NCBI GenBank assembly: GCA_963802095.1
Contig: CAWDHI010000004.1
Coordinates: 36,847-100,846, forward strand
Reading direction: 5' to 3'
Length of the DNA: 64,000 nt
Origin: CAVVEQ01 sp963802095
GTDB lineage: Bacteria; Chloroflexota; Anaerolineae; Anaerolineales; Anaerolineaceae
Below are positions 24,940 to 34,080 of the stretch, piece by piece. Both the position numbers and the translations under genes were made by a program. Below the pieces are notes generated by a model, which saw only the letters and a program-made list of their open reading frames with translations, was not told the DNA's origin and did no database searches. How positions within the stretch are numbered: the stretch's first letter is position 1; each line of letters opens with the position of its first letter.

Positions 24940-26268
24940 ATGACCATCGCACGAGAGAAAACTCACCTTTCCGGACGCTGGGCGGCTGTCGCGATCTTCT
25001 TTGGCTTCATGCTGCTGCACCAGGTGGACCGCCTGCTGGTGGGTCCGCTAACCGATGACATTCTTACAACTTTCAATATCAATTACGCCCAGATGGGTTT
25101 GGTGACTACCGGGGCGTTGGTTGTGGGGACGCTGCTTTACCCGGTTTGGGGTTGGCTTTATGACCGATACTCGCGAGCCAAGCTGCTTTCCCTGGCCTCG
25201 CTGATCTGGGGCTCCACCACCTGGCTGGCTGCCATCGCACCCACTTACCCCACTTTTGTAGCTGCACGTGCCTCCACCGGCATCGATGATTCCAGCTATC
25301 CAGGCATCTACTCTTTGATAGGTGATTACTTCAAACCCAGCCAGCGCGGCAAGATCTACGGGTTGCTGCAGCTCACTTCGCCCATCGGTTACCTGATCGG
25401 CATGGTAATGGCGCTTTTCCTTGGGGGCGTGATCGGCTGGCGCAATGTCTTTATCATCACCGGCATGCTCGGCATCGTCATGGCTGTGGTGATGTATTTT
25501 GGCCTGAAGGAAGCACCCCGTGGTCAGAGTGAGCCGGAAATGGAGGGCATGGAAGAGATCACCACCCACCGTTTCGAATGGCGCAAGGCAGTGGACGTGG
25601 TAAAGATCCGCACCATGTGGATGATCTTCATCCAGGGCTTTTTTGGAGTGATCCCATGGAACGTGATCACTTACTGGTTCTTTGTTTACCTGGAGCGGGA
25701 ACGCGGATACGATTCCGGCGCGATCCTGATCACCATGGCACCAGCGGTGATCATCATGGCCATCGGCTACCCGGTGGGCGGTGCGCTCGGTGACTGGCTG
25801 TTCAAGAAGACCAAACGCGGACGGATCATTATCGCCACCATTGGGGTTATCATGGGCGCCCTGTTGCTTTACCTCACCATGACTGTCCCCCTCGGCGATC
25901 AGTACCAGACGCAATTCATGATTACCCTTTGCCTGGCGGCTTTCTTCATGCCCTGGCCATCAGCCAATGTTCTTTCCACGATCTACGATATCACCTTGCC
26001 CGAGATCCGCAGCACCGCCAACGCGGTGGAGTCGATGATCGAGAATTTCGGCGCAGCTTTTGCCCCCCTCATCGCCGGGATCGTTGCGGATGCCATCTCA
26101 CTGCAATACGCGATAATTTATCTTTGCACCGGGGCGTGGCTGCTGTGCTTCATCACATTCTTCCTGTCGATGTACTTCATCCCCTTCGATATCGACAAAC
26201 TGCGCGCCTTTATGGCAAAGCGGGCACAGGAAGATAGAGAGTTGCAGGCCACAACCCCCGCAGCTTGA
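24940..26268 (+). CDS. Major facilitator superfamily transporter
   Basis: 442 residues with about twelve hydrophobic segments. The loop between helices 2 and 3 carries WGWLYDRYSRAKLL, the MFS A-like motif. An AGGAG box precedes the ATG. It resembles hexuronate/sugar-type MFS permeases in general layout, but no substrate can be assigned. Transcribed with the PIG-L deacetylase and closed by a strong terminator. Confidence 0.88.
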   Translation: MTIAREKTHLSGRWAAVAIFFGFMLLHQVDRLLVGPLTDDILTTFNINYAQMGLVTTGALVVGTLLYPVWGWLYDRYSRAKLLSLASLIWGSTTWLAAIAPTYPTFVAARASTGIDDSSYPGIYSLIGDYFKPSQRGKIYGLLQLTSPIGYLIGMVMALFLGGVIGWRNVFIITGMLGIVMAVVMYFGLKEAPRGQSEPEMEGMEEITTHRFEWRKAVDVVKIRTMWMIFIQGFFGVIPWNVITYWFFVYLERERGYDSGAILITMAPAVIIMAIGYPVGGALGDWLFKKTKRGRIIIATIGVIMGALLLYLTMTVPLGDQYQTQFMITLCLAAFFMPWPSANVLSTIYDITLPEIRSTANAVESMIENFGAAFAPLIAGIVADAISLQYAIIYLCTGAWLLCFITFFLSMYFIPFDIDKLRAFMAKRAQEDRELQATTPAA

Positions 26269-26284
26269 TATATTGTTCCTTTAT

Positions 26285-26322
26285 ACCGCCCTCCGACAGG
26301 ATCTGGAGGGCGGTGTTTTTTA
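26285..26322 (+). terminator. Rho-independent terminator
   Basis: Perfect 10-bp stem ACCGCCCTCC/GGAGGGCGGT (26285-26294 with 26305-26314), 10-base loop, then GTTTTTT. It lies 17 bases after the MFS stop. Confidence 0.92.
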
Positions 26323-26455
26323 ACAAGATTCGATCCGATAGAGGATCACTGGAAGTAAAAACGCTGATTTGGATATGGAGAGGTAGTACCATTTTTTCAA
26401 GTATCTTTTCGTTATCGCTTGATCGTCGGCGACAGTTGGAAACAGTCTGATTAAA

Positions 26456-27229
26456 TTAATTCCCGCTGTCGATAGTTGCGATCCGTTTCCGCAGGGTATC
26501 CTTATCCAGGAACTGATCGCCGACATAGCGCCCGTTATAAACCAGGTTGAAAGTTCCATAAGGGGAAGGCGCTTTTCGCCTCACCTCATCTGCGGATTTT
26601 AGGATGATATCCCTAATGGGAACGCCGATCTCCTTCGCCATTTGCGTATAACCGGAGACCGCCGATTCCAGGTATGGGCATTGATCTGCGCGCAGCACCG
26701 TGAGGCCAGCTCCGAAGATGCTTGCCTTGCGCTCCCAATCCCCACAGAAGGTTGGATATGGACCTTCCTTGAATTTTTTAACCATCAGGTTGTAAGCTGG
26801 TGGTGCGGTATCAACTGAAATATAACCCCGGCTATCAAGGTAATTTTTCTTCACCATGTAGTGCTCTTCGCTGGTGACCATGGCCACACCGAACTTTTTG
26901 GTATCCAGCGCTTCCTGCTCGCAAAAATCCATCAGCTGGGAGGCCACTCCCTGTCCCTTGCTCCTCCCCACCACCCAGAGGCAATGGATGAATAGATAGC
27001 CTTCCGCGTTTACCGCCCGCCATGCATTTTCGCCGGGAATATACTCAATGAAGCCCCTGCCTTCCGGTGGCAGGACCATTCGTATCTGCAATCCCTCTGA
27101 GAGGCGATCGTTCACCCAGCCTTTCTTGCAGGCATAACCCGGGGTCTTTCGGGCGCTCATGTAGCAGAAAAAACCGACCTTATCCAAGTTTTCGGAAGTA
27201 ACCGTGGTTATGGGGAATTGAGTTTTCAT
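26456..27229 (-). CDS. YoaP-type GNAT acetyltransferase
   Basis: 257 residues. The N-terminal half is a GNAT fold with a CoA-binding stretch around VGRSKGQGVASQLMDFCEQEAL. The C-terminal half (about residues 160-257) resembles the YoaP domain that follows GNAT in this family, with GLTVLRADQCPYLE. It is expected to acetylate a small molecule or protein amine; the substrate is unknown. A TATAAT box ends only six bases before the start codon. Confidence 0.8.
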   Translation of the reverse strand: MKTQFPITTVTSENLDKVGFFCYMSARKTPGYACKKGWVNDRLSEGLQIRMVLPPEGRGFIEYIPGENAWRAVNAEGYLFIHCLWVVGRSKGQGVASQLMDFCEQEALDTKKFGVAMVTSEEHYMVKKNYLDSRGYISVDTAPPAYNLMVKKFKEGPYPTFCGDWERKASIFGAGLTVLRADQCPYLESAVSGYTQMAKEIGVPIRDIILKSADEVRRKAPSPYGTFNLVYNGRYVGDQFLDKDTLRKRIATIDSGN

Positions 27230-27235
27230 AACAAT

Positions 27236-27241
27236 ATTATA
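27236..27241 (-). promoter_or_regulatory. -10 box directly before the YoaP-type gene (leaderless candidate)
   Basis: Minus-strand TATAAT with six bases to the ATG at 27229. Transcription from it would begin at or next to the start codon. No good -35 is seen. Confidence 0.45.
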
Positions 27242-27295
27242 GATATAATTATCGAGTTAATAGTAATGGCTATGCGCAACTGATATTGTGAAAAT

Positions 27296-27317
27296 AAAGG
27301 CGGCTTTTGTCGCCTTT
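27296..27317 (-). terminator. Terminator after the alkyltransferase-like gene
   Basis: 7-bp stem AAAGGCG/CGCCTTT with an eight-base loop and, on the minus strand, a following T-rich run. It lies 21 bases past the stop at 27339. Confidence 0.7.
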
Positions 27318-27338
27318 TATCATGATCATTATTGGATG

Positions 27339-27662
27339 TTAGAACGGCACGTCAAGCCACCAGTCTTCCACCTCGTCCACCTGACCGTTCTTGTTAAAGT
27401 GAACCCCCTCCTCCTGGAGCAACCGGCGTTGGAAATCCGCCGCGTCTCCATCCAGGCTGCTTTTTCCGCGGGAATTGATCACCCGCTGCCAGGGTATGTC
27501 GCGGTGATTGCCCTGGTCGCTGAGGGCTGCAATGGCGTACCCCACATCCCTCGCCCCGCCTCTCCCAACATTTTGCGCAACCTGTCCGTAACTAACCACC
27601 TTGCCTCGCGGGATCTGACGGACAAATTGGTAGAACTGCTCGTAAAGCCCTGAGTTTTCCAT
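27339..27662 (-). CDS. Alkyltransferase-like (ATL) DNA-binding protein of the MGMT family
   Basis: 107 residues from the ATG at 27662 with GGAGAAG upstream; this is the usual ATL length. It has the MGMT DNA-binding HTH (GKVVSYGQVAQNVGRGGARDVG). The active-site motif PCHRV of methyltransferases is PWQRV here, so the methyl-accepting cysteine is missing and it cannot transfer alkyl groups. ATLs instead mark O6-alkylguanine lesions for nucleotide excision repair. Confidence 0.9.
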   Translation of the reverse strand: MENSGLYEQFYQFVRQIPRGKVVSYGQVAQNVGRGGARDVGYAIAALSDQGNHRDIPWQRVINSRGKSSLDGDAADFQRRLLQEEGVHFNKNGQVDEVEDWWLDVPF

Positions 27663-27826
27663 TGTACGCTTCTCCGTAGGGTCACCGAAGTTATCGACCG
27701 GCATTGGATAAACCTCTTGCAATTTAGGATAATCGCTTCCCCGCTTCCATCCATGCGCCAGGGTGCGGATTCCACCATTGGACAGTTGTCCAATATGGCT
27801 GGCAGGTTTCTTGCAAGTTATTTGAT

Positions 27827-28928
27827 ATGCTTCAGCGCTCTTTCCCGCAGGATTCCACCTCTCTCAGCCAGCAGCTGCTGCCGGAGGACCTCATTCGTCA
27901 GCGTGCCGGCCAGGCTGCGGACCGGGCGGCAGCCTCCACCCGCATCGACGATTACCGCTCCCGCCGTGCCGTGGAAACCTTGCGCCGCCAGGATGATGAT
28001 CTGCTGCTCTTCAGCGAGTTCCTGGAACAGATGGGCGTCCCCGGGGGGGATTTCTCCCATGATCCATTCTGCCTGGCTCGGTGTCACCTGGGGGTTGGTG
28101 GAAGCCTATATCAAGTGGCAGCTCGCGCAGGGTTACGCTGTTCCGACCGTGAACGTGCGCCTCTCCACAGTTAAAACATACGCCCGGCTGGCCTTCCAGG
28201 CCGGGGCGCTCGACGCGCAGGCTTACGCACTCATTCACGCAATCAAGGGTTACGGACGAGGTGAACAGCGCCGCATCGACGGCCACCGCGCACCGAACAC
28301 GCGGCGGGGGTTGAAGAAATCTGAGCCGGTACGCATTACCCCCGAGCAAGCAACCGCATTGAAAGACCATCCGGATTCCCCCCAGGGTAGGCGGGATAAA
28401 CTCCTGATGTGCCTGCTGCTGGATCACGGTTTACGAGTGGGGGAAGTCGCATCCCTGAATATTGAAGGCCTCAAGGATTCGGAAGGCTTTTTACGTTTTT
28501 ACCGCTCCAAGGTTGGCAAGGAACAAACACACCGTCTCTCGGAGTCCACCCGCCAGGCACTGGCGGATTGCTACGCCCACGCTGAACTCCCGGAAAGTGG
28601 CAGATTGTTACGCCGCAGCCTGAAGAACGGGACGCTGGGCAAAGCGGGCATGACCACCCGGGGAATCACACTGCGGGTGCGCGTCCTCGGCGAGGAGCGC
28701 GGCATACATGGCTTGAGCGCCCATGATTGCCGGCATGCCTGGGCTACCAGCGCCGCCCGTAACGGTACAGATCCATTCGCCCTGCAGGAAGCAGGTGGTT
28801 GGAGCTCGCTGGCCATGCCGCGGCGCTACGTGGACGAGCAGGAGATAGCAAATGTAGGGGTGAAAACTGGAAGGGAATTCAACCTCGATTTGGAATTATC
28901 TCCTTCAGATTTTGAATTCAATCCATAA
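27827..28928 (+). pseudogene. Tyrosine recombinase/integrase, split by a frameshift
   Basis: The N-terminal SAM-like core domain starts at ATG 27827 (RIDDYRSRRAVETLRRQDDDLLLFSEFLEQMG) and reads to DPF near 28069. The rest continues in the next frame as AWLGVTWGLVEAYIKWQLAQGY to the stop at 28928. One extra base at about 28067-28070 explains the break, giving DPF-AWLGVTWG. The catalytic domain is complete: R in DHGLRVGEVASL, HDCRH, W in GGWSSLAMPRRY and the tyrosine nucleophile in RRYVDEQ. No phage genes, partner transposase or att repeats are seen, so it is a solitary recombinase, functional only if the frame break is an error. Confidence 0.85.
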
Positions 28929-28960
28929 TCTCCGAGTGTTAGAATTCAGGTGGAGATTTC

Positions 28961-30061
28961 ATGCCGAACCCTATATATGAGATGAACAATTCAAGCAGCC
29001 CCCTGGTTGGAACCTGGCGAGGAGATTTGCTGGAATGTATTCAATCCGGTGCGATCGCGGTCACCGATAAGGACGGCAACCTAGTAGCCAGAGTGGGTAA
29101 TCCTCAGCTCGTCACTTACCTGCGTTCCAGCGCCAAGCCCTTCCAGGTGCTGCCGTTCGTGGAAGCCGGCGGCGTGGAATACTTTGGACTAACCCAGGAA
29201 GAGCTGGCCATCCTGTGTGCTTCCCATCATGGCACCGATAGACATGTAGAAGTTTTGAAAAGTATCCAGAGGAAAGCTGGAATATCCGAGTCCTTCCTTC
29301 AGTGTGGTGTGCACCCGCCTTATTCCAAATCCACCCAGTATGAGCTAATTCGACGAGGTGAGAATTCAACTTCCAATCGGCACAACTGCTCCGGAAAACA
29401 TACCGGTATGCTGGCTATGTGCAAGTTGATGAGATGGCCGCTGGAAAACTACCTCGACCCGCAGCATCCCCTCCAAATGTTGATCCTGAAGACTCTTGCC
29501 GAAATAACCAATACATCCATCGACCAGATCTCTCTTGGAACAGATGGCTGCTCTGCTCCAGTTTTTGCCATCCCGCTTCAAAACACCGCGATGGGGTTTG
29601 CCCGCCTGATAGACCCCTCCGCCTTCAACCCTCTCCGGGCGGAAGCATGTAGAAAAATAACATCATCCATGTTGGCGTACCCAGAAATGATCGCCGGAAA
29701 GGGAGGGTTTGATACGTGTCTGATGCAGGCAGCAAAAGGGAAGGTTATTTCAAAATCCGGCGCGGAAGGATTCCTTGCCCTTGGCTTGCAGGGTGGAGCA
29801 CGTAGTCCCGGAAGCAAGGCTCTGGGTGTGGCAGTGAAAATCATGGACGGCGATTCGGGCGGGGACTTTTTACAGGGAGCGGATCACCTCGAAGGTCGAG
29901 CGCGCCCCATTGTTGGCCTGGAAATCCTCCGTCAACTTGGCGCGCTTGCTCCAGCCGAACTTGAAACACTGGCTGACTTTGGACCAAGGTTTCAGAAGAA
30001 TTGGCGGGGGTTTAGTGTTGGCAGGTTCGAGCCGGTATTCAAATTGATATTTAAAAAGTAG
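28961..30061 (+). CDS. L-asparaginase II family protein
   Basis: 366 residues. It belongs to the thermolabile, Rhizobium-type asparaginase family, distinct from E. coli AnsA/AnsB. Diagnostic stretches are LRSSAKPFQVLPFVEAG, LCASHHGTDRHVEVL, NCSGKHTGMLA and LGTDGCSAPVFA. It hydrolyses asparagine to aspartate and ammonia, probably in the cytoplasm since no signal peptide is seen. It starts 32 bases after the integrase, with GGTGGAG before the ATG. Confidence 0.9.
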   Translation: MPNPIYEMNNSSSPLVGTWRGDLLECIQSGAIAVTDKDGNLVARVGNPQLVTYLRSSAKPFQVLPFVEAGGVEYFGLTQEELAILCASHHGTDRHVEVLKSIQRKAGISESFLQCGVHPPYSKSTQYELIRRGENSTSNRHNCSGKHTGMLAMCKLMRWPLENYLDPQHPLQMLILKTLAEITNTSIDQISLGTDGCSAPVFAIPLQNTAMGFARLIDPSAFNPLRAEACRKITSSMLAYPEMIAGKGGFDTCLMQAAKGKVISKSGAEGFLALGLQGGARSPGSKALGVAVKIMDGDSGGDFLQGADHLEGRARPIVGLEILRQLGALAPAELETLADFGPRFQKNWRGFSVGRFEPVFKLIFKK

Positions 30062-30064
30062 AAA

Positions 30065-31538
30065 TCAGGGATTTGGGTTTTGAAAATATTCTTGAACCAG
30101 GTTTGTTATATCCTGATCCGTGCGCTCTGATAACGCTTCAAAGAATAATTCGCCAGTGGCTAGAAAACCTGGACTTTCTTCACCGCCCTGTCCTGCATAA
30201 TCCCGCAGAAACCCAAAAAACGCCTCCTCACCGATCGCATTTCGCAGGTCGCGCAGGAACTGCGCCCCACGCAGGTAGACTGCGTTTACATAGTGCCGGA
30301 AGCTGCCGTGATCGTAGACCGTGCCATCAACCCAACCGGTCGGAGAGTAGGCTTCCATACGGAATTTCCACCACCCATCCACCGCTTCGGGAAAGTATCG
30401 CTCATAAAAAAGCAACTCGCTGTAGGTCGCCAGGGCTTCATCCAACCAGGGCTCAAGCGCCGGGTCGTTGCCCACGACCCCATAGAACCACTGGTGGGCC
30501 GTCTCGTGCGCAGCTATGGCGACCAGGTAGGATAATGGATCACCTTTATATTGACGATAATAGGACTCCCCCAGAAAGTACAGCCCATCATATTCCATTC
30601 CATCCGGAAAATCAGCCTCCACCACGCTAAGAGTGGGATGCGGATACTCACCATACAATTCGTTGAAAAGCACTTGCGCATCCGCTGTCACGTCACGGAC
30701 TACTTCTCCCTGCGCGCGGTGCTCCGGGAAGGCATAGGATAGAACGCGTTTGCCATTGACGAATGTTTCAGAAACCTCGTACTCGTCACTCACAGAAAAG
30801 CTGAAACTGCGCGCGGAACGCAGGGAATAATACCAGCCATCGCCCAGAGGTTCCGCTGGGCGCACTGGCAGCCACAAGCAGTTTGGGATCGGGATTTGCC
30901 AGTCGTAGGGTCACATCATAATCTGCAAGGTCATATACCAGGTGTTCCCCCACCGCAGCTCGAGCGTGTACTTGCCAACCGCTACCTTCCCGAAAGACCG
31001 GCAGAAAGGGGTACCAGTCACCGAAATTCAACTGCCTGCCCGTATTATTAAGCGGACCCTTCCCATCCGGCAGATCCAGGCGGTAGCGCAGGCGCAGCTC
31101 CTGCCAATTCCCCAACCTGTCGCCCTCCCGGAGCGGGAACGAAAGACTTTCCCCTTCCAGCACTTTCCCCTGCACTTCACTGCCATCCCCCCAGCGAAGT
31201 TCCTCCAGGTTGAAAACGCCAGGGGTCCGGTTTGGAGGAACTACCAGGGTGATCTCTCCTGCCGGGGGGGAAAATCGAATCCTTTGGGTCACATCCGCCT
31301 GCCCATTCTCCGCATCCAGGTTGATCTCAAACGTGTATATGGTTCTTTCCAAAGAAGTATTCAGAGTGGATCCGGGCGAGGGGCTGGCTTTCACTACCGG
31401 TAAATCTGTTTGAACTGAAGACGGGGTTTCAACAGGATCAGCCAGCGGAGATGGTAGGATCGCCGGGGTACTCCGGGCGCAGGCAGGCAGCAGGCAAATG
31501 ACCAATAACGCAAGGATCATATTTTGATATCCGGGCAT
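30065..31538 (-). pseudogene. M1-type metallopeptidase lipoprotein, split by a frameshift
   Basis: The first part (ATG 31538 or 31520) has a lipoprotein signal ending LLPAC and the beta-rich N-terminal domain of M1 peptidases. It leaves frame near 30866, after KLLVAASAP. The second part resumes AEPLGDGWYYSLRSARSF in the next frame and carries the zinc site HETAH with the third ligand in DEALATYSE, then the C-terminal helical part. One extra base in GCGCCCAGCGG accounts for the break. Joined, it would be an extracytoplasmic, membrane-anchored zinc aminopeptidase-like enzyme of about 490 residues, shorter than classical aminopeptidase N. Confidence 0.85.
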
Positions 31539-31647
31539 GGAAAGATTATATCCCGCCAAGAGAATACACCGGGGAATGCCAAAATCCATTAAAATAACAG
31601 GACTGACAATCGATAAAACCAACCACCAGTATAAAAGGAGCTATCCC

Positions 31648-32184
31648 ATGGATCTCGAGCCCATCAAGTTATCCGACCTCAACCTCAAATCTCTGCACCA
31701 GTTCGATAAACGCTGGTTCCTGTTGACCTGCGGCGATTTCGATGCCAAAAAATACAACACCATGACCATTTCCTGGGGCAGCCTGGGGACGATTTGGGAT
31801 AAACCCTTTGCGCAGGTTTTCGTGCGTCCCACCCGTTACACTTTCGAATTCATGAATGCATTTGATTCCTTCACTTTATGCGCTTTTGATAAAGCCTATA
31901 AGAGCGCACTCGACCTGATCGGCAGCAAATCCGGACGCGAGGGAAACAAGATCGCCGATGCAGGCCTGACCCCCTGCAAAGCCTCGACTGTGAAATCCCC
32001 GGCTTTCAAGGAAGCTGAACTTGTGATAGAGTGTCGAAAAATGTACTGGCAGGATCTGGATCCAACCCATTTCCTCTTCCCCGAGCTGGAGCGCAAGTAT
32101 CCAAAAAAGGATTACCACCGTGTCTACTACGGCGAGGTACTGGAGGTCTTCGGGAAAGAAGAATTCATTCGACCGACGAAATAA
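31648..32184 (+). CDS. Flavin reductase-like domain protein
   Basis: 178 residues from the ATG at 31648, with AAAGGAG eight bases upstream. It shows the FMN-binding split-barrel pattern NTMTISWGSLGTIWDKPFAQVFVRPTRYT, then LCAFDKAYKSALDLIGSKSG. Related proteins bind FMN and act as NAD(P)H:flavin oxidoreductases. No clear partner monooxygenase is adjacent. It heads a plus-strand run of four closely spaced genes. Confidence 0.85.
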   Translation: MDLEPIKLSDLNLKSLHQFDKRWFLLTCGDFDAKKYNTMTISWGSLGTIWDKPFAQVFVRPTRYTFEFMNAFDSFTLCAFDKAYKSALDLIGSKSGREGNKIADAGLTPCKASTVKSPAFKEAELVIECRKMYWQDLDPTHFLFPELERKYPKKDYHRVYYGEVLEVFGKEEFIRPTK

Positions 32185-32212
32185 CCGGGCAACAGCCCCC
32201 TGGAGGTGACCC

Positions 32213-32434
32213 ATGAGCATGATTCTCCTCGATGGCAGTCTGAAGGTTGATGTTGGTTTTGAAAGAACAGAGTCTACCTTTGACGATAACATCCGGATCA
32301 CATTCATTGAGGATTGCCCGGATGACGAGCGCGTGTTTCGCGCTGTGGAGACGAATATCTTCCTGACGCCCTCGCAGGCTTGCGAACTTGCCCGCCATCT
32401 ATCCACCGCCGCCCAGTGCAGCATTCAGGATTAA
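32213..32434 (+). CDS. Small hypothetical protein
   Basis: 73 residues. A strong ribosome-binding site (GGAGGTGACC, seven bases or fewer from the ATG) supports translation. The protein is acidic, with no cysteine cluster, signal peptide or membrane segment apart from one cysteine pair (FIEDCPDD and QACELAR). I do not recognise a family. It sits 28 bases after the flavin reductase gene and 28 bases before an SRPBCC gene. Confidence 0.65.
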   Translation: MSMILLDGSLKVDVGFERTESTFDDNIRITFIEDCPDDERVFRAVETNIFLTPSQACELARHLSTAAQCSIQD

Positions 32435-32462
32435 TCCAACGTTTTTCCCTACGGGAGACAAC

Positions 32463-32855
32463 ATGATGGATCACTTCGAAGTCACTACAATTCTGCCTAC
32501 CCAACCGGAAGAGGTATTCCGCGCCTGGCTGGATGGCGCGATCGTTGCCGAATTCACCGGCAGCCCGGCGCAGGGTGATGACCAACCCGGCAACCCCTTC
32601 ACCGCCTGGGATGGGTATATCTCCGGAAAAAATCTGGAAATCGCTCCCCCGCGCCGCATCCTGCAAGACTGGCGAACTACCGAATTTCCCCCTGGAGCAC
32701 CGGCTTCCAGGCTGGAGATCACCTTGGAATCCCACCCGGAAGGCACCCTCCTGCGGTTGGCGCACAGCAAGATCCCAGATGGCCAGGGGGAGGACTACCG
32801 GATCGGCTGGGAGGAGTATTATTTCACCCCCTTGAAATTGTATTTTTCCAAATAA
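32463..32855 (+). CDS. SRPBCC (AHSA1-like) domain protein
   Basis: 130 residues from ATG 32463 (a second ATG follows directly); GGGAGAC is upstream. The START/Bet v1-like fold of the AHSA1 group is shown by the N-terminal TTILPTQPEEVFRAWLDG and the central WDGYISGKNLEIAPPRRILQDWRT. Such domains bind hydrophobic ligands or chaperones; here the role is unknown. Confidence 0.82.
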   Translation: MMDHFEVTTILPTQPEEVFRAWLDGAIVAEFTGSPAQGDDQPGNPFTAWDGYISGKNLEIAPPRRILQDWRTTEFPPGAPASRLEITLESHPEGTLLRLAHSKIPDGQGEDYRIGWEEYYFTPLKLYFSK

Positions 32856-32874
32856 CTCCGGGAAGAGAGATCGA

Positions 32875-34077
32875 TTGAGCACAATCGGGATTATCGGAGC
32901 AGGCGCAGCCGGCATTTTCACCGCGTTGGAATCCGTTCGCCTCGGCAGGCAGACGCTGCTTTTTGATTCCAACCCCTCCATCGGGCGCAAGCTTCTCGTC
33001 ACTGGAGCCGGGCGCTGCAACCTGACCAACGCCAAAGTAGCGCCTAGGCAATATGCCTGTGCAGACCGGGATTGGATTGCCACGCTTCTCCAGAGCTTCG
33101 GGCACCCGGAACTGTTGGCTTACCTGCATGAACTTGGCATCCTCACCACATCCACGATGGATGGCTGGTTTTACCCGGCATCCTATTCAGCAGCGACGGT
33201 GGTAGATACCCTGGCTGCCACCCTTGCTGAAAGAAAAGTGGATACAGTCATGCGGGCGAGAATCATTTCGGTGGAACGAACCGGAAACAGGTTTAACTTA
33301 ACAGATGCCCGCGGGATGAGCTATGAGGTTGACAGTCTGGTGATGGCTTGCGGTGGCAAGGCGCGCCCGGATCTGGGCTCGACCGGAGAGCTTTTTCCCC
33401 TCCTGAAGAAATGGGGACATTCCGTCACTCCGCTGCGACCGGCATTGGCGCCCCTGGAAGCAGATATGGCCTCCTACCGAACGCTCGCCGGGGTACGGGT
33501 GGATGCCTGCGCGCGGCTTTTCGATGGAAGGAAGGTTATCGGGGAAACCACCGGCAACTTGATCTTCACCGAGTGGGGGTTGAATGGTCCCGCAGTTATG
33601 GACCTCAGCCACCTTATTCAATCTGATATGTCCAAGGATCTGCGCCTTGAGTTGGATCTGATCCCCAATTGTGAAGCTGAATTTTTGGATCTGCTCGATC
33701 GTCGCAGCACCAGCGGGATCCCACTGAGGACCGTCCTCGGAGCAGTTCTGCCCCCCAAAGTCCCGCCTGTCATCCTGGCGATGGCAGGATTGGATCCGGA
33801 TACCCGCACGAGGCAATTAAATCGCAAGGAGCGTAATCTCCTCATCAAAACGATAACGGGTCTACCCTTTCGCATAACCGGGGTACGCGGATTTAAATAC
33901 TGCCAGGTAACTGCCGGGGGCGTGCCGGTGACGGAGGTGGACCCCCTTTCCATGCGATCCCGGATCGTGCCGGGGCTTTTCCTCGCCGGGGAAGTGTTGG
34001 ATGTTGTTGGACCGTGCGGGGGGTTCAACCTGCAATTTGCCTTTTCCAGCGGAGTGCTCGCCGGAAGAGGTGTTTAG
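32875..34077 (+). CDS. FAD-dependent oxidoreductase, HI0933/YhiN-like flavoprotein
   Basis: 400 residues from TTG 32875. An N-terminal FAD-binding Rossmann motif IGIIGAGAAGIFTALE is followed by the family-specific GRKLLVTGAGRCNLTNA, and the C-terminus has GEVLDVVGPCGGFNLQFAFSSG. BaiN-type members reduce double bonds and others are uncharacterised. No signal peptide. It ends four bases before the convergent acyl-CoA synthetase gene. Confidence 0.9.
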   Translation: MSTIGIIGAGAAGIFTALESVRLGRQTLLFDSNPSIGRKLLVTGAGRCNLTNAKVAPRQYACADRDWIATLLQSFGHPELLAYLHELGILTTSTMDGWFYPASYSAATVVDTLAATLAERKVDTVMRARIISVERTGNRFNLTDARGMSYEVDSLVMACGGKARPDLGSTGELFPLLKKWGHSVTPLRPALAPLEADMASYRTLAGVRVDACARLFDGRKVIGETTGNLIFTEWGLNGPAVMDLSHLIQSDMSKDLRLELDLIPNCEAEFLDLLDRRSTSGIPLRTVLGAVLPPKVPPVILAMAGLDPDTRTRQLNRKERNLLIKTITGLPFRITGVRGFKYCQVTAGGVPVTEVDPLSMRSRIVPGLFLAGEVLDVVGPCGGFNLQFAFSSGVLAGRGV

Positions 34078-34080
34078 TAT

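Noticed and set aside
27717..27826. Upstream extension of the integrase frame to 27717
   Set aside because: That frame gives a low-complexity serine/arginine-rich sequence; the recognisable N-terminal domain is in the frame starting at 27827.
28039..28052. The C4G7 run as the site of the integrase frameshift
   Set aside because: The protein still fits well downstream of it in the first frame (GGDFSHDPF), so the break is placed later, near 28067.
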